This document shows, in pieces, positions 40,215-50,990 of a stretch of 64,000 nt of DNA (position 1 is the stretch's first letter; every line of letters starts with the position of its first letter). The DNA is from Branchipolynoe longqiensis (taxonomy: Eukaryota; Annelida; Polychaeta; Phyllodocida; Polynoidae), in NCBI GenBank assembly GCA_030323885.1, contig CM059187.1, positions 133,822,029 to 133,886,028 of the forward strand, read 5' to 3'. The notes below the pieces were generated by a model. It was not told the origin of the DNA. It was given only the letters and a program-made list of their open reading frames with translations, and searched no databases. Made by a program: the position numbers and the translations under genes.

Positions 40215-41250
40215 TAACCTCTTCCAGACTTCTTCAAACTCTCACCAACTCTCATCAGTTCTCAGCGAACTCTCACTAATTCACACCAATTATCACCAAC
40301 TCTCACCAACTCATAGCAACTCTCACCAACACTCACTAATTCACATCAACTCTCAGTAACTAGCATCAACTCTCACTAAACTCTCACCAACACACGCCAA
40401 CTGTCCCCCAATACTCACTAAATCACAGCATTCTCACTAAACTCTCAACAAACTCTCACTAACTCTCACCAACACACACCATCATCATGTCGGTCGTGAT
40501 GCGACAAAGACTGCTTTCATTACATTTCATGAAAGCTGCCTGCAAAAGTGTTGAAGTGCTGCTGGCTTTTGCAAGTTACCAGCAGGAATCTCTCGGGGAG
40601 CAAATAGAGGTTACACACCGGCAAGAACATGTCAAGACAGGCGCAAAACTATTTGTCCCTGGAGTGGCTGGTTGGGAGATGTTGGAAATTCCATGCATCA
40701 ACCACCCTTGGTATTGCCACAGTGACATGGTTTTCTGTTTAGGGTTTGCTCACTTAGCCTGCGGTTCTGTCAAGAACCTGTACCACAAGGCAGTGGTTTA
40801 CAACTCTGCTTGACAGGGGCATCAAACTCCCTGAGGTATTGCTATACCTGCAATACCTGCGATACCTGCATACCCGCAGGTATTGCACACACCAACTGTC
40901 CCCAATACTCACTAAATCACACCAACTCTCACTAAACTCTCACCAAACTCTCACTAACTCTCACCAACACACACCAACTCTCCCCCAATACTCACTAAAT
41001 CACACCAACTCTCACTAAACTCTCACCAAACTCTCACTAACTCTCACCAACACTCACTAATTCACAACAACTCTCAGTAACTAGCACCAACTCTCACTAA
41101 ACTCTCACCAAACTCTCACCAACACACACCAACTCTCTCCCAATACTCACTAAATGAAAGTAAATCACACCAATTCTGACTAACTCACAGCAACTTTCAC
41201 TAACTCTCCTCAACTCTCACCACCTCTCACAAACTCTCATAATCTCTTCC
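40215..41250. repeat. ACTCTCACCA tandem repeat, split by a LINE chimera
   Basis: Irregular repeat of AACTCTCACCAACACACACC and ACTCTCACTAA words at 40215-40480, resuming at 40885-41250. The insertion at 40484-40880 cuts the array. Blocks on the two sides (for example AATACTCACTAAATCACACC) are alike, so the array predates the insertion or was homogenised after it. Confidence 0.85.
40484..40880 (-). mobile_element. LINE chimera 3 (head plus minimal LINE tail)
   Basis: Read on the minus strand: the head segment (40880 down to about 40524) then only the last 40 bases of LINE family 1 (TAATGAAAGCAGTCTTTGTC ... CATGATGATG, 40484-40524). On the plus strand the open frame 40524-40814 reads MKAACKSVEVLLAFASYQQE through YHKAVVYNSA. 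This is the longest intact version of the frame seen in the three heads. Function unknown. Confidence 0.7.
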
Positions 41251-41304
41251 CCGCATGTTCATATCGACCTAGGTTCGAATTTTCCTGAGTGCTCCTAATG
41301 GCGA

Positions 41305-41622
41305 GACCAGACGTTTTGGTAGATTGTGGGATTTGAACCTACTGGTTCGACCACTGGTCGAGTCAAACCAAGGACTTACAAATTTATACTTATCACTTCC
41401 TAGCCAGGTGCTTGTCATTATTAGAATATGGCAAGGACTGGTTGGCTCAGTGTCAGGATAATATGACTGAGTGGGACATTAGGTCATGGTGCTGGCAGCC
41501 TGGTCTCTCAGTGGGGCAGCATTATTAAAGTTGCCATGAGTGCAAACTGTCATAAGCCAGTACCCGTCCTGATATGTCCTTAGATGTTGCCAGGAAGTAA
41601 AGCTCCAACAAACAACCAACCT
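41305..41622 (+). mobile_element. SINE-A, head shortened
   Basis: Starts within the head (GACCAGACGTTTTGGTAGAT); the B box region is degraded (TACTGGTTCGACCACTGG). The body and tail (AGCTCCAACAAACAACCAAC) are complete. Confidence 0.85.
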
Positions 41623-41624
41623 AA

Positions 41625-42537
41625 TGGCGAAGGTGGAAGACGGGAGCCAAGGCTATTTACATGTATATGTAAATTGGAGAGTGGAGGCTATATGTATGTA
41701 TATGGGTCACTCTCCTGAAAACTGGCCAGAAGTGTCACATGGAGAGTTACAATTTAATATTTGAATTTTTTTACATTTTTTGGTTGCAAATGAAAGCTGG
41801 AATGCTCCCCTTTACATCTATGTAAAATATAAATTGATGAGATAAGAAATAAAGGTGTAGTCCATGAATAAGATATCTCTTATGGCAGTATAACATGTGT
41901 GTCACACGTGTAACACATGTTTAGGACACCACACAGTCTGCTTAATAAATATCTAATCAGAATTAAATAATATCATACTTAGAAGCATATTAATCATGGC
42001 ATAATATACAGAAATATCTAGTGCTTATATTGATAACAAAAAGTAATTCCCAGCCATGCTTTATTCACTGAATAATTAGTGTACAATATTTGTGTGGCAT
42101 CCAGACACCATGGTTACACGTGTGATGGAAATTTGTAATGTTATTTCTGAAGACATTACATTTTTTTATTTTTTTATTTAAGCATGCATACTTGTTAATA
42201 AATACTTCCTCTTTGATTTGGGAACTGTTTTGTTTGATATATCAATGCAATACAATATGTTAATAAGGATTCAACCACGTCCCATATGTCATGTTACAAA
42301 TGGCTGACTGTAAAATGGGGATTTTTGGTACAAAAATAGTTCATAACTAAAAAGACCAAAGTTGCACACAGTTTAATTTTATTTCCCTTATTTATTTCAT
42401 CAAATCTGAACATGAATATGAAAAGTATAAGGAAAAGAATAAGTAGGAAGGTTTTTATTGATGTTTTAAAATCCCATCTCATGCTGACCAGTTTTCAGGA
42501 GAGTGACCCATATATAAGGCAGGGGTTCGAGGCTATA
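41625..42537. other. AT-rich unique sequence, nothing recognised
   Basis: Contains GTGTCACACGTGTAACACATG (about 41899-41920). TCACTCTCCTGAAAACTGGCCAG at 41706-41728 recurs as its reverse complement at about 42485-42508 (CTGACCAGTTTTCAGGAGAG), so these are inverted repeats about 780 bp apart that could bound a further DNA element. No coding evidence. Confidence 0.45.
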
Positions 42538-42539
42538 TA

Positions 42540-42953
42540 CAGATGAACCTCGATCCAACAGACACCGATGCAACGTATTCCGGATCCAATGGACACAATC
42601 CGCTAGAGTGAGCTAGGCTCCCACACATGTGTAATGCATACTCACACATATGCATACTCATTCACACATACAAACATACCCACATAGTGCCATGCACACA
42701 TAGTGCCATGCACACATAGTGCCATGCACAGAGCCGTGCAGGTTTGTTTGTTAAAATTTAACATCCTAGCAACATCTAAGGTCATATTAGGACGGGTACC
42801 GACTTGTGATGTGTTGTGTACGTGTTTGGTCCCCTGTTTTCCACATTATCACTATGGCACCTATAGATAAAGCAATTTCATCACTGCAATGGACAAACGG
42901 CTTTAACGGACAACTGCTCCCCCCTATTAGTCCGTTGGATACAGGTTCATCTG
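42540..42953. mobile_element. Pogo/Tigger-like MITE, 414 bp, with nested repeats
   Basis: Ends CAGATGAACCTCGATCCAAC and (inverse) GTTGGATACAGGTTCATCTG, TA on both sides. Inside lie three 16-bp CACATAGTGCCATGCA units (42681-42728) and a SINE-A tail fragment in minus sense (42745-42826). GATCCAACAGAC-type subterminal words recur inverted near the right end. Confidence 0.8.
42745..42826 (-). mobile_element. SINE-A tail fragment
   Basis: TTTGTTTGTTAAAATTTAAC, ATCTAAGGTCATATTAGGAC, GGGTACCGACTTGTGATG: the 3' 80 bases of SINE-A on the minus strand, inserted in the MITE above. Confidence 0.7.
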
Positions 42954-43051
42954 TATATATGTGTGTGTGTCTAACAGTCTGAGGCGGGCATGTGAGGATA
43001 TATGTATATATATATGTAAGGCAGGGAGGCGAAGATATATATATATATATA

Positions 43052-43305
43052 TGAGACTGTCTCAAAAGGTGCTAAACAATATGGGACAAAATTGTGTCCA
43101 TTGTAACGATCAACATACTATCTGCTTATGCATTTGCTCAGATGAACTGATTTGTTTCTTTACATGGTGTTTCATAATCCCAATAAAATACATATTGATT
43201 TGAAGCAAATGTCCTTGTGTTTTCAGTGTAACTGTTTCTGTGCTGTTTTGTGTCAATCATTACAATGGACAAAAAAAAGAGTTATCACCTTTTGAGACAG
43301 GCTCA
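43052..43305 (+). mobile_element. TGAGNCTGTCTCAAAAGGTG-end MITE, copy 1
   Basis: Left end TGAGACTGTCTCAAAAGGTG, right end CACCTTTTGAGACAGGCTCA; 254 bp; inserted in a TA microsatellite, which fits a TA target site (Tc1/mariner-like, inference). Conserved interior words include GATCAACATACTATCTGC and TTGTGTCAATCATTACAATGG. Confidence 0.8.
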
Positions 43306-43309
43306 TATA

Positions 43310-43812
43310 TATGTGTGAATGTGAGACGTGATTGCGAGGCTAGATACATCCATATATATCTATATCATATTATATATATGTATATATACATCCATAGCGG
43401 CTGCTATGGATGTGGCAGAGGGATGCGGCAGGGATGCGGTAGAGCACCGGATGCGGGGACCAAGACTTGATGCGTGAGATTTAATTTTAAGTGGGAATCA
43501 TTCGGCTGACCTGGGCGCATTCCCTATCACCTGAAGGGCGGCAGGGATGATTGCAACTATTAACTTTACCGCGACCGACCCTGATACGCTTGATAAGAAA
43601 GCGCCCTGCACATCCATCTTTATCAGGCTGCCGGCCGCGTAGCAAACCATTTCAATCGAGATGGTGGCGGAAAAAATGGTATTTGAGGAGATTACCTAAG
43701 CCTAAAGGGATCAAAAGGAGATAAATCGTTGGCACAACTTTACTAAAATGACCCTTCTTCCTCCCTCCCTCCTTATCTTTACCCACCCCCTCGCCCCTCT
43801 CCCCCCCCCCTC

Positions 43813-43847
<35 letters not shown>

Positions 43848-43960
43848 TCCTGCCGCCGGCAAATGGGAAAACATTTAGAACACAAATCAAAGTTGTGCAG
43901 GCTACTCAGGGATATCTAAGAGAAAAGTCGATGCAATTCCATTTATTCCCAGCTCGGTAG
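43310..43960. other. Unique sequence with a CT microsatellite
   Basis: CTCTCTCT tract with C runs at about 43790-43850. GC-rich unique block at 43480-43655. 43655-43684 is identical to 39012-39041. No gene was recognised. Confidence 0.45.
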
Positions 43961-43970
43961 CCGAGGTGCG

Positions 43971-44150
43971 TGTTTACTGTTTATATTTGGCCGCCATTTC
44001 AATTACCGTAATTCAAGATGATTCATTGTCACAGCGCAGTCTCCGTGCCCAGTTATAAGCGGAAGCGGAAGTGGCCCTCGCCTCCTGCCTCCCGCCTCCC
44101 AGACAATTGGATATGAGGGTGCCTAGCCCGCAGTGTGACGTCATCGCGAT
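43971..44150. promoter_or_regulatory. Candidate cis-regulatory module
   Basis: In order: TGTTTAC (forkhead-type) 43971-43977, GCCGCCATTT (YY1-type) 43990-43999, CAATTACCGTAATT 44000-44013, TTATAAGC 44053-44060, GGAAGCGGAAGTGG (ETS-type pair) 44061-44074, and TGACGTCA (CRE) 44136-44143. The stretch is non-repetitive and flanked by MITEs. Factor names are consensus-based inference; no transcript evidence exists. Confidence 0.35.
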
Positions 44151-44189
44151 ATCGTTCAGATATTAGCCCTGCGTTGGGACAATATCCTG

Positions 44190-44197
44190 GTATATCA

Positions 44198-44232
<35 letters not shown>
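44190..44232. repeat. TA microsatellite
   Basis: ATATATATATA with CACACA at its right edge; serves as target of the MITE that follows. Confidence 0.85.
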
Positions 44233-44489
44233 TGAGCCGGTCTCAAAAGGTGCTAGCTCTTCGTTTTTTTGTCCATAGTAACGATTGACACAAAACAGCA
44301 CAGAAACGGTTACACTGAAACCACAAGGACATTTGCTTCAAATCAATATGTATTCTATTGGGATTATGAAACACCGTGGAAAAAACAAATCAGTTTATCC
44401 TGAGCAAATGCATAAGCAGATAGTGTGTTGATCGTTACTATGGACAAAGTTTTGTCCAATATTGCTAAGCACCTTTTGAGACAGTCTCA
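44233..44489 (-). mobile_element. TGAGNCTGTCTCAAAAGGTG-end MITE, copy 2, inverted
   Basis: 257 bp; matches copy 1 (43052-43305) in opposite orientation along its full length. The two form an inverted repeat of about 250 bp with a 927-bp loop that contains the candidate regulatory module. Confidence 0.85.
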
Positions 44490-44729
44490 TATATATATAT
44501 ATTTCGGCAATATGTATATAATTTTCAGCGGTACAGTGGGCGAGCGTCATGGCTGCTGAGGTATGGGCGAGTTGGTGGTGCCATGTGGGGAAGCGAATTT
44601 GTATCAATAGATGATTTAATGAATAGAGGTAACCAGCCGATGGCTTAGTGGCTGGGGAGTAGATGGGATGTTCTGGCTTATTATACTCGCATAATGCCTT
44701 ATACAAAATATATATACACTCATATTTGC

Positions 44730-45023
44730 TCGTTAATTTCAATTTATTTCATATTTGTTTGAGGTCACATTTATTTTAATGGCTTAACTTTGGAAATATT
44801 TAATGGGTTAACTTTGAAAACATACTAATTAAATTTGTCTCATTCACATCAAAATGCTTGACACCATAGGTTTCAATAGTGATATTTAATTAATTTGTTA
44901 TTCCATATATGCAGTTATAGAAGTTTAATAAGTAAGTGCACCAATATCTAGCTTTGTTATGTGGGATCAAATCTACATCAGTGTTTTAGTTTGGGCAATT
45001 TCATCGCGAATATGCGGCTTTAA
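44730..45023 (+). mobile_element. MITE-1 copy, left end degraded
   Basis: TTTATTTTAATGGCTTAACT, GACACCATAGGTTTCAATAG, and right end CATCGCGAATATGCGGCTTTAA. The first 60 bases are barely recognisable. Confidence 0.65.
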
Positions 45024-45410
45024 GTCCACTTGGTTCAAGACGCGGGCGCTTTATTTCACAGGGGAGAGAACTTGCTTTGCGTCGTCTATATTTCTCTGTT
45101 CTTTTTGTTATTTTCTTTTTGTAACTCGTTCAAATAATGGGTACTTTACCGGGTTATCAGTCGTGCTGGTGTTACGTTCGGAAAGGCAGAATGGAGAGTA
45201 CTACTAGTACTTTCTACTATGCCAAGTGAAGCCCCATCACTTTAGCATTAGGTGGAGGAGGCGGTGGTGTGGTCGGTGGTGGTGTGGTGGTGTGGTGGGG
45301 GCGGTTGTGGGTGAGGGGGTGGAAGATTCACAACCAATTCGTGCCCGCTCCCATCCATCAAGTTCCCAACAGAAGCACATCAGTCCGGGTGATGTTGGAG
45401 GTGGGGCACT
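45024..45410. other. Unique sequence, nothing recognised
   Basis: GGTGGTGTGGTGG words at 45250-45310 are low-complexity. No gene was seen. Confidence 0.4.
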
Positions 45411-45414
45411 CTCA

Positions 45415-46890
45415 CCCCAGCACTCCCCCCAGTAGTCACCCTAGCACTCACCACAACACTAAACCCACTCACCACAGCACTCAACCCAACACTCACCCCA
45501 GCACTCACCCTGACACTCACCCCATCACTCACCCCAGCATTCACCCAAATACTCACCCCAGCACTCACTCCACCACTCACTCCACCACTCACCCAAGCAC
45601 TCACTCAGCACTCACTCAGCACTCACCCCACCACTCACCCCACCACTCACCCCACCACTCACCCCACAACACCCCACCGCATACCCCACTGCACACCCCA
45701 CCACTCACCCCACCACTCACTCCAGCACTTACCCCACCACTCTCCCCACCACTCACACCACCACTCACACCAGCATACCCCAGCGCATACCCCACCGCAC
45801 ACCCCACCACTCACCCCACCACTCACTCCAGCAGTTACCCCACCACTCTCCCGACCACTCACACCACCACTCACCCCAGCATACCCCACCGCATACCCCA
45901 CCGCATACCCCACCGCACACCCCACCACTCACCCCGCCACTCACCTCAGCACTCACCCCGGTACTCACCCTACCACTCACCCCACCACTCACCACACAAC
46001 TTACCCCACTACTCACCCCACCACACACCTCACCACACCCCATCACTCACTCCAGCACTCACTCCACTCACTCATCTCAGTACTCACCACAGCACTCACC
46101 CCAGCACTCACCTCAATAGTCACCCCACAACTCACCCCACCACACCCCATCACTCACCCCACCACTCCCCTCAGCACTCACCCCACCACTAACCCAACCA
46201 CACCCCACTACTCACTCCACCACTCACTCCACCACTCACTCCACCACTCACCTCACCACTCACCCCACCACTCACCTCACCACTCACCCCACCACTCACC
46301 CCACAACTGAGCCCACCACACCCCACCATACCCCACCACTCACCCCACCACACCCCCACCACTCACCCCACCAGACACCTCACCACACCGCACCACTCAC
46401 CCCACCACTCACCCCACAACTGAGCCCACCACACCCCACCATACCTCACCACTCACCCCACCACACCCCACCACTCACCCACCAGACACCTCACCACACC
46501 TCACCACTCACCCCACCACTCACCTCAGAACTCACCCCAGAACTCACCTCAGCACTCACCCCACCAGTCACTCCAGCACTCACATCAACACTCATCCCAA
46601 CACTCACCATACCACTCACTCCAGCATTCACCCCACCACTCACCTCATCACTCACCCCAGAACTCACCCCGGCACTCACCCCAGAACTCACCCCAGCTCT
46701 CAACACAGCACTCACCCCAGCACTCATGCCAGCAGTCACCCCACCACTCACCCCACCACTCACCCGACCACTCAGCACAGCACTCACCCTGTCACTCACC
46801 CCGCCACTCACCGAGTACTCATCACAGCACTCAACACAGCACTTACCCCAGCCCTCAACACAGCACTCAATACAGCACTCACGCCAGCCT
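45415..46890. repeat. ACTCACCCCACC 12-bp minisatellite
   Basis: Tandem ACTCACCCCACC with variants (ACTCACTCCAGC, CATACCCCACCG, ACACCCCACCAT). Period 12 keeps frames open: a 307-codon plus frame of Thr/His/Pro/Ser and several Gly/Val/Trp/Ser minus frames. A longer sub-block with ACCCCACCATACC (46310-46345) is duplicated near 46430-46460. Confidence 0.95.
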
Positions 46891-46937
46891 TCATTCCAAG
46901 TGAGGAGCAGCTCAGTTCTTTCCACATCGTTTAAAAA

Positions 46938-47205
46938 AGACCATTTAGTTCTTTGTAAATCAAAACACCCATCTAGATTTGAACGTAGATATCCAACTTA
47001 GATACTGGTGCACTTATTAAGAATTTGTTGCCACATAGAATGGCAGACTAAGTCAATTTAATCGAATCTGTTACTGATGAAGCTCATGGGGTCAGAGTTT
47101 TGGCAAAGACACCGACATTAATGTTGCATGTTTTCACTTCAAATAACTTCTAAATCAGTCATTTTAAAGCGAAGTTGCTGCCAATTAAAATAAGGCAGAT
47201 CTAAA
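46938..47205 (-). mobile_element. MITE-1 partial copy
   Basis: Minus-sense blocks in family order: CATCTAGATTTGAACGTAG, ATATCCAACTTAGATACTGG, TCTGTTACTGATGAAG, and CATGTTTTCACTTCAAATAA. The left end is lost. Confidence 0.7.
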
Positions 47206-47885
47206 TGATCCACTTCAGCGATGTCTGAGAGAACACTACGAAGAGAGATGGGAGGGAAAGAAGAGAGAAGAAGGGAGAGAAAATAACAAACTCAAAGAAA
47301 ACTAAGAACATATAGGAGAGAGAAAGAAGCGAGAAGAAATGAGGAGGAGAAATAAAAGAAGTGAATGATGACAGAAAGAAAACAAAAGGGGTGAAAATTG
47401 AGAACATAGGGAAAGGAGAGAAATACAGAGAAGGGAGAGAAAGGAGGGAAAGAGGGAAAGGAGATAAAGGAGAGAGAGGAGAGAAAGGAGAGAAAGGAGC
47501 GAAAGGAGAGAAAGGAGAGAAAGGAGAGAAAGGAGAGAAAGGAGAGAAAGGAGAGAAAGGAGAGAAAGTGGTAATGGGAGACAAAATCAAAAAGGCTGGA
47601 AAAGACTAAACAGAAAGAAGAGATGTAAAAGAGAGCGATAATTGATGAAGGAGAGCAAAGAGAGCAAAAGACAGAAAACAGGGAGAAAAAGAGAAGAAGA
47701 AAAAAGCCATAATTGAGAACAGAGAGGAAAGAGAAAAAATGACAAAAATAATTCAAAGACAGACAAGAGGTTAAACATAATCAACAGGATAGAGAAAATA
47801 GTAATAATATCGATTTTTAGAGAAAACGATATCAGGAAAAAAGGACAAAAAGGAATAGAAAAATGACAAAAACCGGGTAGAAAAA
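47206..47885. repeat. Purine-rich tract with GGAGAGAAA array
   Basis: Almost purine-only on the plus strand. About fifteen GGAGAGAAA units (9 bp) lie at about 47415-47570. Lys/Glu/Gly frame on plus and Phe/Ser/Pro frame on minus are repeat artefacts. Confidence 0.88.
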
Positions 47886-48205
47886 AAAGCGGAAAGGATG
47901 CACTCACCCAGACACTCACCCATTAGGGGTGCAGGCAGGTAGGGGGAGGTATTTCTTTCCGGTGATTTGGAGCTGCTCCAGAGTCGCCCGCGTCTTGGCT
48001 AACGGCCACGGGTCATGCGACCGGGGCGGCCCGTTAGCAGTAACACTGATTGGAAGGGCCACCTCGGCCCTCAACGTGTCTTACGAGGTGGCCCCGTCCA
48101 TTTGGCGAACACGTTGACACAGGCAGATCTGTTTGCCTTCTCACCCCCGGATGATACAGTGTGGCTGGGCAGAGGGGCTCGACCTGCCCATTATTCCACC
48201 TAATG
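47886..48205. other. Unique sequence, GC-moderate
   Basis: CACTCACCCAGACACTCACCC at 47899-47920 repeats words of the 45.4-46.9 kb array. The rest is unique and no gene was seen. Confidence 0.4.
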
Positions 48206-48209
48206 GCAA

Positions 48210-48830
48210 GCCCCTTCCCCCCTTCACTCCTCCGCTCCCCGCTCCACCTCTCCTTCCCTCCTCCCCTTCCCCCTCCCCTTTCCCCTCTCCATTCTTCTTC
48301 TCCCCCCCTCACTCCCCACCTACACTCCCCGTCCACCCCCCTTCCCCCATCCCTCCTCCCCTTCCCCCTCCGCCTTCACTCTCCATCCTCCTCTCCATCA
48401 ATCTCTCCCTTCTCCTTCTCACTCTCCCTCCACACCTACATTCCCCTTCCCTCCCTCCCTCCCTCCCTCCCTCCTCCCCTGCCCCTCCGTCCTCCCCATC
48501 CTCCCTCCTCCCTCCTCCCCCCGCTTCCCCTCCGCCACCACTCCATCCTCCTGTCCCTCCTCCTCCTTCCTCACTCTTCTACCCCCCCCCTCCCACCACA
48601 TCCTCCCTCCCCTCCCACCTCCCCTTCCTCCATCACCCCCTTCCTCCATCCTCCCCAACCTCTTCCCGCTCCTTCCTCCCTTCTCCCCTCTCCCTACCCT
48701 TCCCTCCACACCTGCACTCCTCCCTCCCTCTCCCTCTCCCTCCTCCCTTTCCACCCCGCCGCCCCCCCCCCCCTCGTCCTTCTCTTCGCCATCCTCTCCC
48801 CTTCCATAACCAACCCCCTACCCCTCCTGG
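48210..48830. repeat. Pyrimidine-only tract (C/T)
   Basis: CTCCCCTTCCC-type sequence with a CCCT tetramer array at about 48450-48473 and a C-run at 48763-48774. Ser/Pro/Leu plus frames and the Gly/Arg/Glu minus frame are compositional. Confidence 0.88.
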
Positions 48831-49024
48831 CCAGTTCCCAAGCCCGGCGGTAATTGTTTGTGTAGTGCAGCCTCAGCCGGCGGGTGTCCATTTGTAATTG
48901 ATGTGCTATTCACCCTGATGTAATAATGTCCGCCACATCCAACATAAACACAGCATAAAGCGATGGACAAGCACTGTTTTTGTATGCCTGCGGTTAGTTG
49001 TTTTTCTTCTTCTCTCTTTTTAAA

Positions 49025-49765
49025 CAGTTTTATATCAAGCTTCATAAATCCAAGGGAAGCATCAAATCTTCGAAACCAAAACAATTACCTTGAATCGATC
49101 CTTGTTATTCAACCAATATAGGGATATGCTTCTTAAAAGGGTTGGTCCAGCACAGAAGGAATTTTCTTTTGATTTCTGTTGATTTACCATGTCTAAAACG
49201 AGTAATGCTAAATCAATTTAACAGAACCTGGTACTGCTCAAGAAGTCTAGTGGTCAGGATTTCAAATATAATGTCCATAATCTCAAATATATTCAAGGTT
49301 ATAAACCTATAGTGTCCAGATTTTCAAATATATTCAAGGTTATAAGCCTATAGTGTCCAGAATTTCAAATATATTCAAGGTTATAAGGGTATAGTGTTCA
49401 TAATCTCAAATATATTCAAGGTTATAAGCCTATAGTGTCCATATTTTCAAATATACTCAAGGGTATAAGCCTATAGTGTCCAGAATTTCAAATATATTCA
49501 AGGTTATAAGCTTATAGTGTTCATAATCTCAAATATATTCAAGGTTATAAGCTTATAGTTTCCAGATTTTCAAATACGTTCAAGGTTATAAGCATATACT
49601 GTCCAGAATTTCAAATGTATCAAAGGTTATGAGCCTATAGTGTCCAGAATGTCGATGTGAATGTGCAAATTAATTTTCAGTTTCCACTTCAAATATATCC
49701 GAGGTTATGTCCCTTCAAATAAAAGTTACTTCAATCTAAAGCAAGGTCTAATATGGTTAACCTAA
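49025..49765 (-). mobile_element. MITE-1 copy expanded by an internal minisatellite
   Basis: Right-end side at about 49030-49110 in minus sense (GAAGCATCAAATCTTCGAAA ... TGAATCGATCC), then AATCAATTTAACAGAACCTG (49211-49230). The tandem array follows (49253-49650), then TTTCCACTTCAAATATATCC and AAAAGTTACTTCAATCTAAA (to 49745). The array has replaced or expanded the middle of the element. Confidence 0.75.
49253..49650. repeat. 41-bp minisatellite derived from MITE-1
   Basis: About nine units of 41 bp: CTATAGTGTCCAGAATTTCA followed by AATATATTCAAGGTTATAAG and C. The first half matches the MITE-1 block CCTATGGTGTCAGAGTTTTG; the second half matches the CAAATATATCCGAGGTTAT block. So the unit equals MITE-1 with an internal deletion. 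Three sub-variants (CCAGAATTTC, CCAGATTTTC, TCATAATCTC) are interspersed. Confidence 0.88.
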
Positions 49766-49804
49766 TATTTTGAAGAGGCAAAAACTCACAATCATCACAC
49801 TTCT

Positions 49805-49907
49805 CCCTGATGAAACACCCAGTGCGGTGGCCGATTCGCTAGAGCGCAGGCCCCCTGTGCGGGAAATTTGGAGTTCAGTTCCCAGTCGAGTCAAACCACT
49901 GACTTAT
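49805..49907 (+). mobile_element. SINE-A head, cut by a DNA element
   Basis: Head ACACCCAGTGCGGTGGCCGA and B-box-like GAGTTCAGTTCCCAG to CACTGACTTATG. Similarity stops where GCTGTCACATTACGAC begins. Confidence 0.75.
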
Positions 49908-50250
49908 GGTGCTGTCACATTACGACGTTTCTCGCCAACGCACGTCGACGTGTGTAATTTTTTGGCGAAACATCGGGAGACATCTGGAAGCGTTACGCGC
50001 GCGTTAGGCGCGCGTTGGTAAATGTTGATGGACGGCGACGGTCGACGAGGGTCGGCAGCGCACGTTAGGGGATCGGCAAAGTTTTGTGTTTGCACAAAAC
50101 TTTTGACAACCGACAACGTGCGGCAACGCACGGGTGCCAATATTATGGTGACGTTAGGGGTTCATCGAGATATGTTAGAAGCGCGCTGGAGGTACGTATA
50201 CTTTTTTTCCACTGACGCCGCGTGTGCATGAGGCTCGTTCCCACACGTTG
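49908..50250. mobile_element. CCCTGTCACAC-end element, left end and body
   Basis: GTGCTGTCACATTACGACGT and TTCTCGCCAACGCACGTCGA match the left end of 51514-52085. The interior is rich in GCGCGCGTTAGGCGCGC-type self-complementary words. The right end is not clear (estimate about 50250). Confidence 0.6.
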
Positions 50251-50264
50251 CGCCAAACTGTTGC

Positions 50265-50375
50265 TTTTTTTGTGGCAGCGCATACTCATGGTGGCTTTAT
50301 TGTTCTGCCCTACTGTGACACAATGTTACCAGCCCATGACCCAATATTCGACTAAGTCACATTATACCTGACACT
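50265..50375 (-). mobile_element. SINE-A body fragment
   Basis: GCGCATACTCATGGTGGCTT, ACTAAGTCACATTATACCTG and ACACTGGCACTCG: body in minus sense without tail or head. Confidence 0.6.
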
Positions 50376-50588
50376 GGCACTCGCCTCCCATTGTGATTGG
50401 TCGTGGGATCCGAACACCCGCGTTCGAACCCTGGCTGAGTCAAACTGCTGACTCAAAAATGCATACTTGTCACTAACCTAGCATGGCATTCGGCATTACT
50501 AGGATAGGGTAAGGGTCAGTGAAATGAGTAAGACCAATTGTCCCTGGATTGAAATTCCACCTGCTCAATCAACTAATATACAACAACA
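50376..50588 (+). mobile_element. SINE-A with short form-B tail
   Basis: Partial head, B box GCGTTCGAACCC at about 50422, CTTGTCACTAACCTAGCATG, then GGTCAGTGAAATGAGTAAGA and GATTGAAATTCCACCTGCTC to AACTAATATAC. Confidence 0.8.
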
Positions 50589-50990
50589 AAAACACAAAAC
50601 ATTAATTTATTGATTCTACATGTGTGGGTTTTTTTTCAAAGAAATAGTCATTTAGTTTAACATATATTATTGTAACTCTGGATTACAGCCTTCTTTCTCT
50701 ACTGAGTTGCATTCCCCTGCCCAGTTAAAAGGCTTTGTTTCAAGGTAGTTGTGAATAGATCGATTGTATCAGAAAGCCTAGGGATTCTCTAATGAGTATG
50801 CCACTCACCCAAAAATGTAAATAATGTGGACTCAAGCTGCGCTCAAGTTTCCATTGTGTGACAATGGTGCCACGACCCGAATGATGTACATGCTGCGCAC
50901 TATGTGATGCTGGCGAAGCTGCCTGGTATATGTAGTGGAAGGGCGCCACCTGGATATGCATGAGACTTTCCGATATCAAGAGGATGGTCG
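50589..50990. other. Unique sequence with a possible SINE-C body remnant
   Basis: ATGGTGCCACGACCCGAATG at about 50865-50884 resembles the SINE-C body (CTGGTGCCATGACCAGAATC at 8959-8978). The similarity is short, so the assignment is weak. Otherwise unique. Confidence 0.35.

Noticed and set aside
45269..46192. 307-codon open frame rich in Thr, His, Pro and Ser
   Set aside because: It lies wholly in a 12-bp tandem repeat, and several minus-strand frames are open over the same bases; there is no domain or exon signal.
47201..47919. Phe/Ser/Pro-rich minus frames resembling membrane segments
   Set aside because: Generated by the GGAGAGAAA purine array. Hydrophobic runs are a by-product of TTTCTC codons.
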